Part shown: in pieces, positions 57,712 through 64,000 of the stretch
Layout of the letters: each line of letters begins with the position of its first letter
Position numbering within the stretch: position 1 is the first letter of the stretch
Virus record (IMG/VR): IMGVR_UViG_3300007512_000010
Location: 54,971-118,970 of that record
DNA from: a virus
Reading direction: 5' to 3' (one strand)
Length of the DNA stretch: 64,000 bases
Program-made: the position numbers and the translations under genes
Notes under the pieces: generated by a model
Databases searched by the model: none
Told to the model about the DNA's origin: nothing
Seen by the model: the letters and a program-made list of their open reading frames with translations, nothing else

Positions 57712-59389
57712 GTTACTCACATTCCCCGGATCAGATGAAGATGGAAACATCTTTGTGCAGGCCATTAATCCAACCGAGGGGTTGGTAAAGCAGGCCTCTC
57801 ACTCAGACCTCCACGATACGATTAAAAGCCACATTGATGGGATCAGTCCGTCAGACAAACACTTGTATGTTCTAGTTAATGCTCTCGGTGCCGGTGAGTA
57901 TTACGGTAGTAATATCAATGGGGACTATTTTGAGGAGTCCGAACTCGCTCCCAAAACAGACACTGAGCTTTCGGGGTACAAAACGTTCAAGAAGTCTGGT
58001 GTGTACAGGCACCACAAAAACAAAGACATCAGCCGCTCTATGGGGGAGATTGTTTGTGCTTGTTACAACCCCGTTATGCACAGAGTCGAGTTGATCATTC
58101 GAATTGATCGAGAAAAAGCTTCCGAAGTGGGGCATGAGGATTTAGTTCGAAAGTTGGATGCTGGTGAGCATCCCGCTGTCAGTATGGGGTGTAAGGTAAA
58201 GTACGATGTCTGCTCGATCTGTGGGCATAAGTCCAAGACGAGAAAAGACTACTGCGTACACACCAAGACTATGATGGGCAAAATCTTTCCGGATGGTAGA
58301 AAGGTGTTTGTCTACAACCCCCGACCTAGATTCTTTGACATTAGTTTTGTCATCATAGGGGCAGACAGAACTAGTTATGCAATGGCTAAAGTGGCTTCTG
58401 TCTTCGGTGGTTCTTCCGCCCTAGCCGCTGAAACTGGGGGTCTTCGGGATGGGGTTGCTCTTGAGTCTCTTCGGGAGAAGTTGGCTAACAAGAGGAAAAC
58501 TTCTGAATTGTTGAAGCAGGTCCCCGCCTTGTCTGCGAAGCACATAAAGCCAGTTGCCGACACAGAACCAGATCTCAAGACCAGCCTTCTTGATAGATTA
58601 GCTAGGCATCCGGTAGAGAAAGTATTAACTACTGCATCTGCTGGTGGAATTGTGTTAAAGCCTAAGGAGTATCAGAGAATAATACTCATTAGGATCGGAA
58701 GACCTAGTTTGGCAAATCGTCTCGACAATGCAGGACACGTATTCAATCCGTCGCCAATGGTGGATAAGAGCATCCGAATTGGTGCTCCATCTGACCATTC
58801 CTCTTTAATAAGAAATCTGTTATTAAATTCCGTACAACAACGGAGTATGTTTGAGCCCGTATTGCGCAAACGTATAATTATCATTAAATCCACAGGGGCT
58901 TCTACAAACCCCCAAGCACAGCGTATGCTGGGTATGCGGAAACTTGGAGAAACCAATGTTGATCTCACAGACGAAGAAAATGCTCTTCTTAGTAAGATCG
59001 CAGCAGGTTACAATGGGTACCGCGAACAATTATTGGAGAAAATAGGCTCCATAGTTGAGGATATTACCAGAGGTGATATAAAGTTGCTTTCTACAATCGA
59101 CAATGGCGTGGAACTAGAAGACGCATTTATGGGACACGAACTTACCAAAGAGGGAAAAGGGCTACCTAGTGCTCTCTTGGGAGTGTTTCCACTTATGTAT
59201 CTTTACGGGGCCAACGTTCGAAAGAAGCGAGGTTCCGGACAGGACATCAGCGCACTTGATCGATTTGTGGAGCGACATCCAATCTTGGCAACCTCTGTAC
59301 TGGTAGGGCTGACTCGTCTAGGGCTTAAGGCTCATAGTAAGGGTCATCTCGGTAGAGCTTGGGAGAAGGCAATTGCTAAGATTGATTAA
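57704..59389 (+). CDS. prohead maturation protease-like protein with C-terminal extension (561 aa)
   Basis: Residues about 50-230 match the prohead (herpesvirus-assemblin-like) serine protease plan. VYRHHKNKD (H103/H104) is the first His, HPAVSMGCKV carries the Ser160 candidate, and IIRIDREKA lies between. A Cys-rich insert, C170-SIC173-GHKS...YC184-VH, follows the Ser and may bind zinc. FFDISFVIIGADRTSYAMAK ends the domain. The C-terminal ~330 residues are a separate helical region. Its position before scaffold, decoration and capsid genes agrees. The exact catalytic triad is not proven. Confidence 0.7.
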   Translation: MLKLLTFPGSDEDGNIFVQAINPTEGLVKQASHSDLHDTIKSHIDGISPSDKHLYVLVNALGAGEYYGSNINGDYFEESELAPKTDTELSGYKTFKKSGVYRHHKNKDISRSMGEIVCACYNPVMHRVELIIRIDREKASEVGHEDLVRKLDAGEHPAVSMGCKVKYDVCSICGHKSKTRKDYCVHTKTMMGKIFPDGRKVFVYNPRPRFFDISFVIIGADRTSYAMAKVASVFGGSSALAAETGGLRDGVALESLREKLANKRKTSELLKQVPALSAKHIKPVADTEPDLKTSLLDRLARHPVEKVLTTASAGGIVLKPKEYQRIILIRIGRPSLANRLDNAGHVFNPSPMVDKSIRIGAPSDHSSLIRNLLLNSVQQRSMFEPVLRKRIIIIKSTGASTNPQAQRMLGMRKLGETNVDLTDEENALLSKIAAGYNGYREQLLEKIGSIVEDITRGDIKLLSTIDNGVELEDAFMGHELTKEGKGLPSALLGVFPLMYLYGANVRKKRGSGQDISALDRFVERHPILATSVLVGLTRLGLKAHSKGHLGRAWEKAIAKID

Positions 59390-59406
59390 TCGCCATGAGG
59401 TATTTA

Positions 59407-59422
59407 GGCCGAATATTCAGCC
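59407..59422. promoter_or_regulatory. near-palindrome with AATATT core upstream of scaffold gene
   Basis: GGCCGAATATTCAGCC is palindromic apart from one pair, and is 68 nt before ATG 59490, in the 100-nt gap after the protease gene. It shares the AATATT core and distance to the start with the palindrome at 502-515. Confidence 0.3.
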
Positions 59423-59489
59423 GAAGATGGTGCCTTGGCAAAGTAACGAGTGCAAACTAAACCTGAAAACACCCTAGGAGGGTACTAAA

Positions 59490-60143
59490 ATGAACGAATT
59501 GCTTGCACAGGCATACGGAACCGAGGCTAACATTCAGGCCAACTCCGGTGACACGGAGAAGACTGCTGAGGCCGTCCTTTTGGAAGAACTTGAGAAGATC
59601 GCTACCGCTGAAGGTATCGACCTTAATGAGTTTGACGACAACGATATTCTTGAGATCATCACCGAGGCTATGGGTGAGACGGAGAAGACCGCCGCCGCTG
59701 AAGGCGACGAGACCACGGAGACCACGGAGACCACTGAGGGTGGTGAGGTAGAGGAAGGCGAGGCCAAGTTGGCTGAAGCTGATTTCCTTGGCCGCACTAT
59801 GGCTCATGCGTTCTACGATGAACTCACGTCCATTCAGACCGATGGCACTGAGAAGACTGCTGGCGCTCGTAAGAGCGACCACTTTCTGAAGACTGCTGGC
59901 GACGAGGCTGTAGCGGGTGAGCCCGAGATTAGCCCCGAAGTAATGCAGCAGTTTGAAGATGCTGCGCTGACTCGCGCCCAGGAGATCCTCGACTTCATCG
60001 ATACCGATGGTACGTCGAAGCAGTCCTCTGCTTTTGACGACGAGGAGCTTGAGACGGCTGTGATGTCGCGTGCCGGTGAGCTTCTTAACGAAGCTGGCTA
60101 CGACGTCAACGCTATCGCCCAGGCCATCTACGGGGATCAGTAA
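59490..60143 (+). CDS. acidic scaffold-like protein with K-T-A repeats (217 aa)
   Basis: AGGAGGG lies 8 nt before ATG. Very acidic and helical. EKTA occurs at 23-26, 65-68 and 121-124, with EKIA (35-38), AKLA (92-95) and LKTA (133-136). A TTE repeat (ETTETTETTE) lies near residue 75-83. Scaffolding proteins of head-assembly phages are acidic, helical and cut into small peptides by the prohead protease, so the regular K-[TIL]-A units could be cleavage sites. Codons are strongly biased, suggesting high expression. The neighbours are protease and capsid. Confidence 0.65.
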   Translation: MNELLAQAYGTEANIQANSGDTEKTAEAVLLEELEKIATAEGIDLNEFDDNDILEIITEAMGETEKTAAAEGDETTETTETTEGGEVEEGEAKLAEADFLGRTMAHAFYDELTSIQTDGTEKTAGARKSDHFLKTAGDEAVAGEPEISPEVMQQFEDAALTRAQEILDFIDTDGTSKQSSAFDDEELETAVMSRAGELLNEAGYDVNAIAQAIYGDQ

Positions 60144-60150
60144 GCGAACT

Positions 60151-60303
60151 ATGTTGGGTAAGCACTCAGAATTAACTAATTTAATTGGTAGATACGGTTT
60201 GCTTACTCTATTAGTCCGTAATATTATTGAACCTAGCCACAGAAGTACAATGAGAGACCCCCTGGCTGGGGAAACTCAGCCAGGGGTTATCCCCAGGAGA
60301 TAG
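60151..60303 (+). CDS. possible small gene in scaffold spacer (50 aa)
   Basis: ATG 60151 opens 50 codons: MLGKHSELTNLIGRYGLLTL then LVRNIIEPSHRSTMRDPLAG. It begins 7 nt after the scaffold-like stop but has no strong ribosome site, and its last third runs through a terminator hairpin. The first 30 residues look like a helix. It may be a real small protein or chance. Confidence 0.3.
   Translation: MLGKHSELTNLIGRYGLLTLLVRNIIEPSHRSTMRDPLAGETQPGVIPRR
60259..60286 (+). terminator. hairpin terminator after scaffold-like gene
   Basis: CCCCTGGCTG (60259-60268) pairs perfectly with CAGCCAGGGG (60277-60286) over an 8-nt loop, followed by TTATCCCC. It probably separates the highly expressed 59490 transcript from the next gene 23 nt further on. 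Confidence 0.65.
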
Positions 60304-60309
60304 GGAAAA

Positions 60310-61053
60310 ATGTCATCTTTAGACACACTCATTCAAAAACTTGCTGGGGCGAACTCTTCTGTTTCTGCGGCAGAACCGATTGTTGAAGAAGCAACGGTTT
60401 TATCTGATTCATTAACTGATCCGGTTTTCGTAGAGAAATTGGCTTCTGCGGTAGACTTTATCGTGGACCAGTATCCAAATCAGCAAGAAGAGCCCCAAAC
60501 GCAAGTATCCGAAACCGCAGCGCCTGTTGCTTCTGAAGTCACAGAAGAAACGCCTGTGGTTGAAAACGTTTCCCAAATTTCCGATCTTATGCGTGAGCGC
60601 CTACAAGCGCAGCTAGCTAAGAAGACGGAAACGGAAACCGTAGAAGAAGATCAGCAGGCTTCGCAGGTTGCCCAAAATGTATTAGGCAGACTGCTAGCCC
60701 TACGATCTGGTTCTTCAGAAGAAGAGACTGAGGTTGAGGAGAAGCCCGAAACGGCTTCTGTTGAGCCCTTAGAGGAAGCTTTTGAAACCAGCCCTTATAG
60801 TAACGACGAACCCGAAGTTTCGAATGAAGCTTCATCCGAGGAAGAGGTCAAGGCTGCAAGCGTTGATCAAAGCCTCGCTGATGTGCTGAATGCAGCACTT
60901 AGCTCTGACGAACAAGTTCAGGAGAGTGTCCCAGATGAGGATGCGAAGACTGCTGGCGTTCGTGGTGGCAACGGGCCGAAAGCCCGTAAACAAGGTGTAG
61001 AGGTTCTCAAAGAGAAACTCCTCGCCACTGTCGGTAAGGAGGCACAGTCATGA
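60310..61053 (+). CDS. second acidic scaffold/internal-core-like protein (247 aa)
   Basis: AGGAG lies about 10 nt before ATG. SSLDTLIQKLAGANSS opens the chain, then FVEKLASAVDFIVDQY; the C-terminus has DAKTAGVRGG. The middle is a disordered Glu/Thr/Ser-rich region (EEETEVEEKPETASVEPLEE) of low complexity. Composition and K-[LT]-A motifs match the upstream scaffold-like protein, so the two may form the prohead core. The next gene overlaps by 4 nt. Confidence 0.55.
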   Translation: MSSLDTLIQKLAGANSSVSAAEPIVEEATVLSDSLTDPVFVEKLASAVDFIVDQYPNQQEEPQTQVSETAAPVASEVTEETPVVENVSQISDLMRERLQAQLAKKTETETVEEDQQASQVAQNVLGRLLALRSGSSEEETEVEEKPETASVEPLEEAFETSPYSNDEPEVSNEASSEEEVKAASVDQSLADVLNAALSSDEQVQESVPDEDAKTAGVRGGNGPKARKQGVEVLKEKLLATVGKEAQS

Positions 61054-61397
61054 GCACAATGGACCCAACTTCAACCAAGGAAGTCCTCTCGCAGGTTCCC
61101 GATGTTCTTCGGGCGCTTGTAGAAGAGAACACCAAGCTCGCAACTGCTTTGGCAGATTTTGAGCAACGGGAGAAAGCGGAAGAAATCGTGAGCATGATGG
61201 ATGCCCGTGGATTCTCTGACAAAGCCGTTCCTTTTAAGAAGAAGGTAGCTGCATTGCTAGCTTCTAAGAAGGATCTGGAAGTAGTCAAAGAAGCATTGGC
61301 CCTATCCGCACCCGACTTGTCCTTTGCATCTATTTCCGATGTGCCTGAAAACACAGATGCAACTTCCGCCTTCGAGAATTTCCTTCTCGGAGACTAA
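61050..61397 (+). CDS. small head-assembly protein candidate (115 aa)
   Basis: A perfect AAGGAGG 7 nt before ATG. A coiled-coil-like helix (LRALVEENTKLATALADFEQ, REKAEEIVSMM) is followed by ARGFSDKAVPFKKKVAALLA and another helix. Coiled coils of this size before the capsid gene are often scaffold or chaperone parts. No family was recognised. Confidence 0.55.
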   Translation: MSTMDPTSTKEVLSQVPDVLRALVEENTKLATALADFEQREKAEEIVSMMDARGFSDKAVPFKKKVAALLASKKDLEVVKEALALSAPDLSFASISDVPENTDATSAFENFLLGD

Positions 61398-61422
61398 CTA
61401 AACCAATTGTAGGAGAACCAAA

Positions 61423-62004
61423 ATGGCATTTAATGATACTGTCATGGAGGCCAGCAAAAGGCGGAACGTCAGCCCCACCACGTCAACCCTCAAGATGCTT
61501 GTTGAGGATATGGATGCTAGTGGGTTTGCCGAAATGCCCGAAGATGGCCAATTTATTGTAGCGCTTCCCGGTGCGGAAGCTGCTACTTGTACTGCATACG
61601 CAGCGAGTTCCAATGCTCTAGGAGAGCTTGGTGGCGCACTGCGTATGGTGTGGGCTTCCGCCCGCCGTTCGGATCGTCAGGCTCTGGGAGACCAGAAGTG
61701 CCCGGTGATCATGCACGGTGGCGGTCGTTTCCGGATGAAGACCTTTCTCACCGATGGCAATGCGCCTTCGACTGATGGGTACACGGCCGGAGCCGCACTT
61801 ACCGTTGCCGCCCCTAGCGGCGCTCACCGTGGTACGGCTAACCGCCTGTTTCTTGCCCCTGTGCAGGAATCGGGTGGCGTAGCTGCCTGGGTCGTCGGAT
61901 ACGTCGTTCGCGTCGTAAACGATTCCGCCACTTCTGGAACTGGAGAGATTGAGGTCATGCTCTACTCCGAACCCAGAATCATCGAAGACAACGCTCAAGC
62001 TTAA
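61423..62004 (+). CDS. capsid decoration/stabilisation-like protein (193 aa)
   Basis: AGGAG lies 8-9 nt before ATG; strong codon bias. It is Ala/Gly-rich and beta-forming (GQFIVALPGAEAATCTAYAA, GAALTVAAPSGAHRGTANRL, WVVGYVVRVVNDSATSGTGE). Size, expression level and position immediately before the capsid gene fit a head-decoration protein (like lambda gpD or an Ig-like cement). Sequence family is not recognised. Confidence 0.6.
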   Translation: MAFNDTVMEASKRRNVSPTTSTLKMLVEDMDASGFAEMPEDGQFIVALPGAEAATCTAYAASSNALGELGGALRMVWASARRSDRQALGDQKCPVIMHGGGRFRMKTFLTDGNAPSTDGYTAGAALTVAAPSGAHRGTANRLFLAPVQESGGVAAWVVGYVVRVVNDSATSGTGEIEVMLYSEPRIIEDNAQA

Positions 62005-62017
62005 GGAGGGCTAAATC

Positions 62018-63211
62018 ATGTCTAGTGTACCTAATGAAGTCCTCAACGAGCTTTTCGTTTCGAAACTCGATAGTGAGGCTGGTAAAGAAAAGATTGCTGC
62101 CCTAGGTGGTGATTACATTCGTGATCGTCTGCGTGAGGAGAGCTTTGCTCGCAAAGTCCTCCCCCCGAAGTCGGTTTCTCGCTCTGACCTTCAGGTCAGT
62201 GTTGCCCACGACACCCTGGTGAAGATCGTAGAGGTCGAACCCCAGAGCCGTGCCATGTCGATGTCTTTCCGAGGCCAGCCCTCGGTGAAGTACTACACTG
62301 GCCCGCGTTTTGAGGTTCCGTTCCACACGGTCGGTTCGCTCCGTTACGAGCAGACCGAGCAGGAGCTTATGGCCTACACGCTTCCGATCACCGAGATCAT
62401 CCGTCGTAACATTGTTAACGACATCCAGGAGATCGAGGATCGGGTGTTCCTGAACCACATGGAGTCGGCTGTTCAGTCACTCCAGCAGGATGCACAGAGC
62501 CTTACCTTTGGCGCTGCTTACGCCGACGCTGCTGCCTTCTCGGCATGGAACGTCGAGAATAACAGCCTGTCTGAGGTCGGTAAGTGCAAGGGTGTTGATG
62601 TTCTCAACAATACTGCCGTAGCTAACGCTTCGGACAGCCTTGATGAGGATCTCGTCTACCCCATCCAGAAGGATGACCTGATTAAGCTGTTCCAGCTTTT
62701 CACTGGTACGGGTAACCGTGGTTCGCGTTTGCGTTGTGATCAGTTCCTGATCACTGACACTGACTTCGAAGACATCAACGCGTGGGCTCATAGCGATATG
62801 GGCGAGAAGGTCGGTGAGACGACCGTTGACGGGTTCAAGTACAAGACGCTCATTGGGCGTCGCTTTGTGCGTACCCTGAAGACGGACATCCTCCGTCCCG
62901 GTAACATCTACGCGTTCTGCTCTCCGGAGTACTTGGGTGGCTTCCTGCTTCTCAACAAGACCAAGTTCTTTGCCGATAAGGAACGGAACCGGGTCTCGTT
63001 TGAGGCATGGGAAGACATTGGTATGTACGTTGGTAACGTCGCTGGTGTGCGTAAGCTTGAGCTTTACGCCGGTGCGGTCGAGACCGTTGGTACTGCCGCT
63101 GACAATGCGACCACACGGGCCGCATACCTGCCCAAGGCAGAGGCCGATCTTGGTGCGAAGAACAACCTTGTTGAGGAAGGCGAAACCTTCCCCAGCATCT
63201 CGAACTTCTAG
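62018..63211 (+). CDS. major capsid protein, HK97-fold type (397 aa)
   Basis: AAGGAGGG precedes ATG. The N-terminal helix contains EAGKEKIAALGGDYIRDRLR. VSMSMSFRGQP-like strands and the spine-helix region NIVNDIQEIEDRVFLNHMES are as in large-phage capsids. FDQFLITDTDFED-type beta strands (RCDQFLITDTDFEDINAWAH), KTLIGRRFVRTLKTDI and IYAFCSPEYLGGFLLLN form the P and A domain strands. Very strong codon bias (CGT, GGT, AAC, CTT). Length and neighbours (protease, scaffold, terminators on both sides) support the call. Fold assigned from context and pattern. Confidence 0.88.
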   Translation: MSSVPNEVLNELFVSKLDSEAGKEKIAALGGDYIRDRLREESFARKVLPPKSVSRSDLQVSVAHDTLVKIVEVEPQSRAMSMSFRGQPSVKYYTGPRFEVPFHTVGSLRYEQTEQELMAYTLPITEIIRRNIVNDIQEIEDRVFLNHMESAVQSLQQDAQSLTFGAAYADAAAFSAWNVENNSLSEVGKCKGVDVLNNTAVANASDSLDEDLVYPIQKDDLIKLFQLFTGTGNRGSRLRCDQFLITDTDFEDINAWAHSDMGEKVGETTVDGFKYKTLIGRRFVRTLKTDILRPGNIYAFCSPEYLGGFLLLNKTKFFADKERNRVSFEAWEDIGMYVGNVAGVRKLELYAGAVETVGTAADNATTRAAYLPKAEADLGAKNNLVEEGETFPSISNF

Positions 63212-63234
63212 CCTTTTGTAGTAGTACTGGTGGG

Positions 63235-63260
63235 CACCCCCTGGCTTCGGCTGGGGGGTG
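63235..63260 (+). terminator. UUCG-tetraloop terminator after capsid gene
   Basis: An 11-bp stem (63235-63245 with 63250-63260, including two G-U pairs in RNA) is capped by a TTCG tetraloop closed by C-G, one of the most stable RNA loops. It lies 24 nt after the capsid stop and is followed by TCTCACCCCTTCATTTATTC. Confidence 0.75.
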
Positions 63261-63298
63261 TCTCACCCCTTCATTTATTCATATTAGGAGCTAATAGG

Positions 63299-63817
63299 AT
63301 GCCCTACATCATTAAAAGTCTGGTCGGCACGCGGAGAGATCCGAATCGTCGTGGGCATCGGAGCCCCTTCGTTGTTAGAAATTCCGCACGACTCCACATT
63401 GGAAAACGGTCCATTAAGGCCGGTAAGTCTGTGTCTATCAGCGACACAGTGTTTGAGAGAAACGAAGCCCAAATCACTGCCTTAGCTAAAGCTGGAATTA
63501 TCGAGCTACGCAAACTGGGCGCAGCGAGTAACTGGGAACCAGAACAGATCCACGTACCAGTAGAGCCACCGGCCGAAGAGGCACAAGAGGCAGCACCTGA
63601 AGAAGCTGCTGCTGAAGAAGCCCCGGTTGAGGCGGCTGCTGAAGAACCAACACCCGAGCCAGAGCCAGAGCCGGAACCCGAGCCCGAACCTGAGCCCGAA
63701 CCTGAGCCCGAACCGGAACCGGAACCTGCTCCCGAGCCAGAACCAAAGAAGGCAGAAAAGCCTAAGAAGAAGGTTCAATCGAGGCGTCGGAAGCGCAAAA
63801 AGGCTGAGGACAAGTAA
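63299..63817 (+). CDS. head/neck protein with Pro-Glu repeat tail (172 aa)
   Basis: AGGAG lies 9-10 nt before ATG 63299. A folded N-terminal ~75 residues (PYIIKSLVGTRRDPNRRGHR, RLHIGKRSIKAGKSVSISDT, VFERNEAQITALAKAGIIEL) is followed by an Ala/Glu-rich linker. A (Pro-Glu)n run of about a dozen units then ends in a Lys/Arg cluster. The charge pattern (acidic rod then basic end) suggests a spacer binding DNA or an acidic partner. It overlaps the next ATG by 1 nt. Function unknown. Confidence 0.55.
   Translation: MPYIIKSLVGTRRDPNRRGHRSPFVVRNSARLHIGKRSIKAGKSVSISDTVFERNEAQITALAKAGIIELRKLGAASNWEPEQIHVPVEPPAEEAQEAAPEEAAAEEAPVEAAAEEPTPEPEPEPEPEPEPEPEPEPEPEPEPAPEPEPKKAEKPKKKVQSRRRKRKKAEDK
63651..63743 (+). 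repeat. tandem Pro-Glu codon repeat
   Basis: Hexanucleotide units of the type GAGCCN/GAACCN encode Pro-Glu dipeptides within the 172-aa gene. The third-base changes between units (GAG/GAA, CCA/CCG/CCC/CCT) indicate selection on the protein rather than recent slippage. Confidence 0.85.
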
Positions 63818-64000
63818 TGTATATTCGAAGCGAAAAGCGTACTTGGAAGATCCTAGGGAAGCACCTGACTAAAGGCGCTGTCATGCCCATCACGGCTGAG
63901 CAACTCAAGGATTACCGTAGTCTGCTTAGCTCCGGGGACCTCGTCGTTTTAGATGACCACCCAGACGAAAAAAAGAAGGCAGCTTCTCGTCGTCGAGCAA
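63817..64000 (+). CDS. start of next gene, cut by window edge
   Basis: ATG at 63817 overlaps the previous stop (TAATG) and the frame stays open to the end. The visible 61 residues begin MYIRSEKRTWKILGKHLTKG and include PITAEQLKDYRSLLSSGDLV. They somewhat resemble the N-terminal part of the preceding gene product (a small beta-domain with 'K-x-G' and a following helix). The two may be related neck or head-completion proteins. Confidence 0.5.
   Translation, partial: MYIRSEKRTWKILGKHLTKGAVMPITAEQLKDYRSLLSSGDLVVLDDHPDEKKKAASRRRA

Noticed and set aside
59395-59460. Short 21-codon frame (ATG 59395) after the protease gene
   Set aside because: No ribosome site, and it covers the near-palindrome; more likely leader DNA.
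63498-63778. Opposite-strand frames rich in Arg/Leu/Val/Ala or Phe/Trp/Arg over the Pro-Glu repeat
   Set aside because: Direct consequence of reading the GAGCC-type repeat in other frames.
1-64000. Integrase, repressor-operator lysogeny module, tRNA genes, insertion sequences
   Set aside because: None seen. The only candidate regulator is the XRE protein at 32575-33012, and it lies in the early operon without an integrase or attachment site.

Overview
This window is part of a large tailed double-stranded DNA bacteriophage genome (Caudoviricetes). The evidence is a complete head and packaging set: terminase large subunit, portal, prohead-protease-like protein, scaffold-like acidic proteins, decoration-like protein and HK97-type major capsid protein. 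Tail, baseplate and receptor-binding genes and a full replication block are also present. No integrase, tRNA, rRNA, insertion sequence or CRISPR array was seen. The host cannot be fixed from the sequence. The style of one lipoprotein (13847-14842, a von Willebrand A domain opening with an 'ILWVVDQSGSM' motif) resembles proteins common in Myxococcota and other delta-proteobacterial lineages, which is only a hint.

Layout. (1) 1-12915, plus strand: end of a virion gene, an abundantly expressed 937-aa structural protein, a 218-aa tail-type protein and a giant 2882-aa beta-helix receptor-binding protein. (2) 12980-14842: two small highly expressed minus-strand genes, an AT-rich divergent spacer, and a plus-strand vWA lipoprotein that looks like a moron with its own promoter. 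(3) 14913-33296, minus strand, tightly packed with many 1-40 nt overlaps: an AT-hook protein, RusA, two PD-(D/E)XK nucleases, a degenerate RecA, MazG-like and GIY-YIG proteins, a run of about ten tiny unknown genes, family A DNA polymerase, an SSB-like protein, primase, DnaB-like helicase, a uracil-DNA-glycosylase-like protein, an SF2 helicase and an XRE regulator. (4) 33383-64000, plus strand: portal, a single-chain beta-beta' RNA polymerase, baseplate spike-like protein, several virion proteins, an SNF2-type ATPase, terminase, a series of Ala/Gly-rich basic proteins, protease, scaffold, decoration protein, major capsid protein and following head-tail genes. Short minus-strand genes interrupt this block at 37031 and 51526.

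The most striking element is 37463-43696. It is one 2077-aa chain carrying, in order, nearly all conserved landmarks of bacterial RNA polymerase beta and then beta', including GDKLTGRHGNKG and NADFDGD. It sits among structural genes rather than with replication genes, close to an SNF2-family ATPase and to a set of candidate internal virion proteins. A working model (inference) is a phage-encoded, possibly virion-associated, RNA polymerase that reads phage promoters. A recurring CTT(T)ATAC-type motif occurs before several transcription-unit starts, including an exact 11-mer shared by two distant sites on opposite strands, and is the candidate promoter. Other unusual points are a RecA homologue whose three ATPase-site residues are all changed, a recurring K-[T/L/I/V]-A tetrapeptide motif in scaffold and virion proteins next to the prohead protease, and Cys4-type inserts in portal, terminase and protease.

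Many start codons were reset from the longest possible reading frame to the one with a good Shine-Dalgarno sequence or a tight stop/start overlap. Those choices are stated in each entry.
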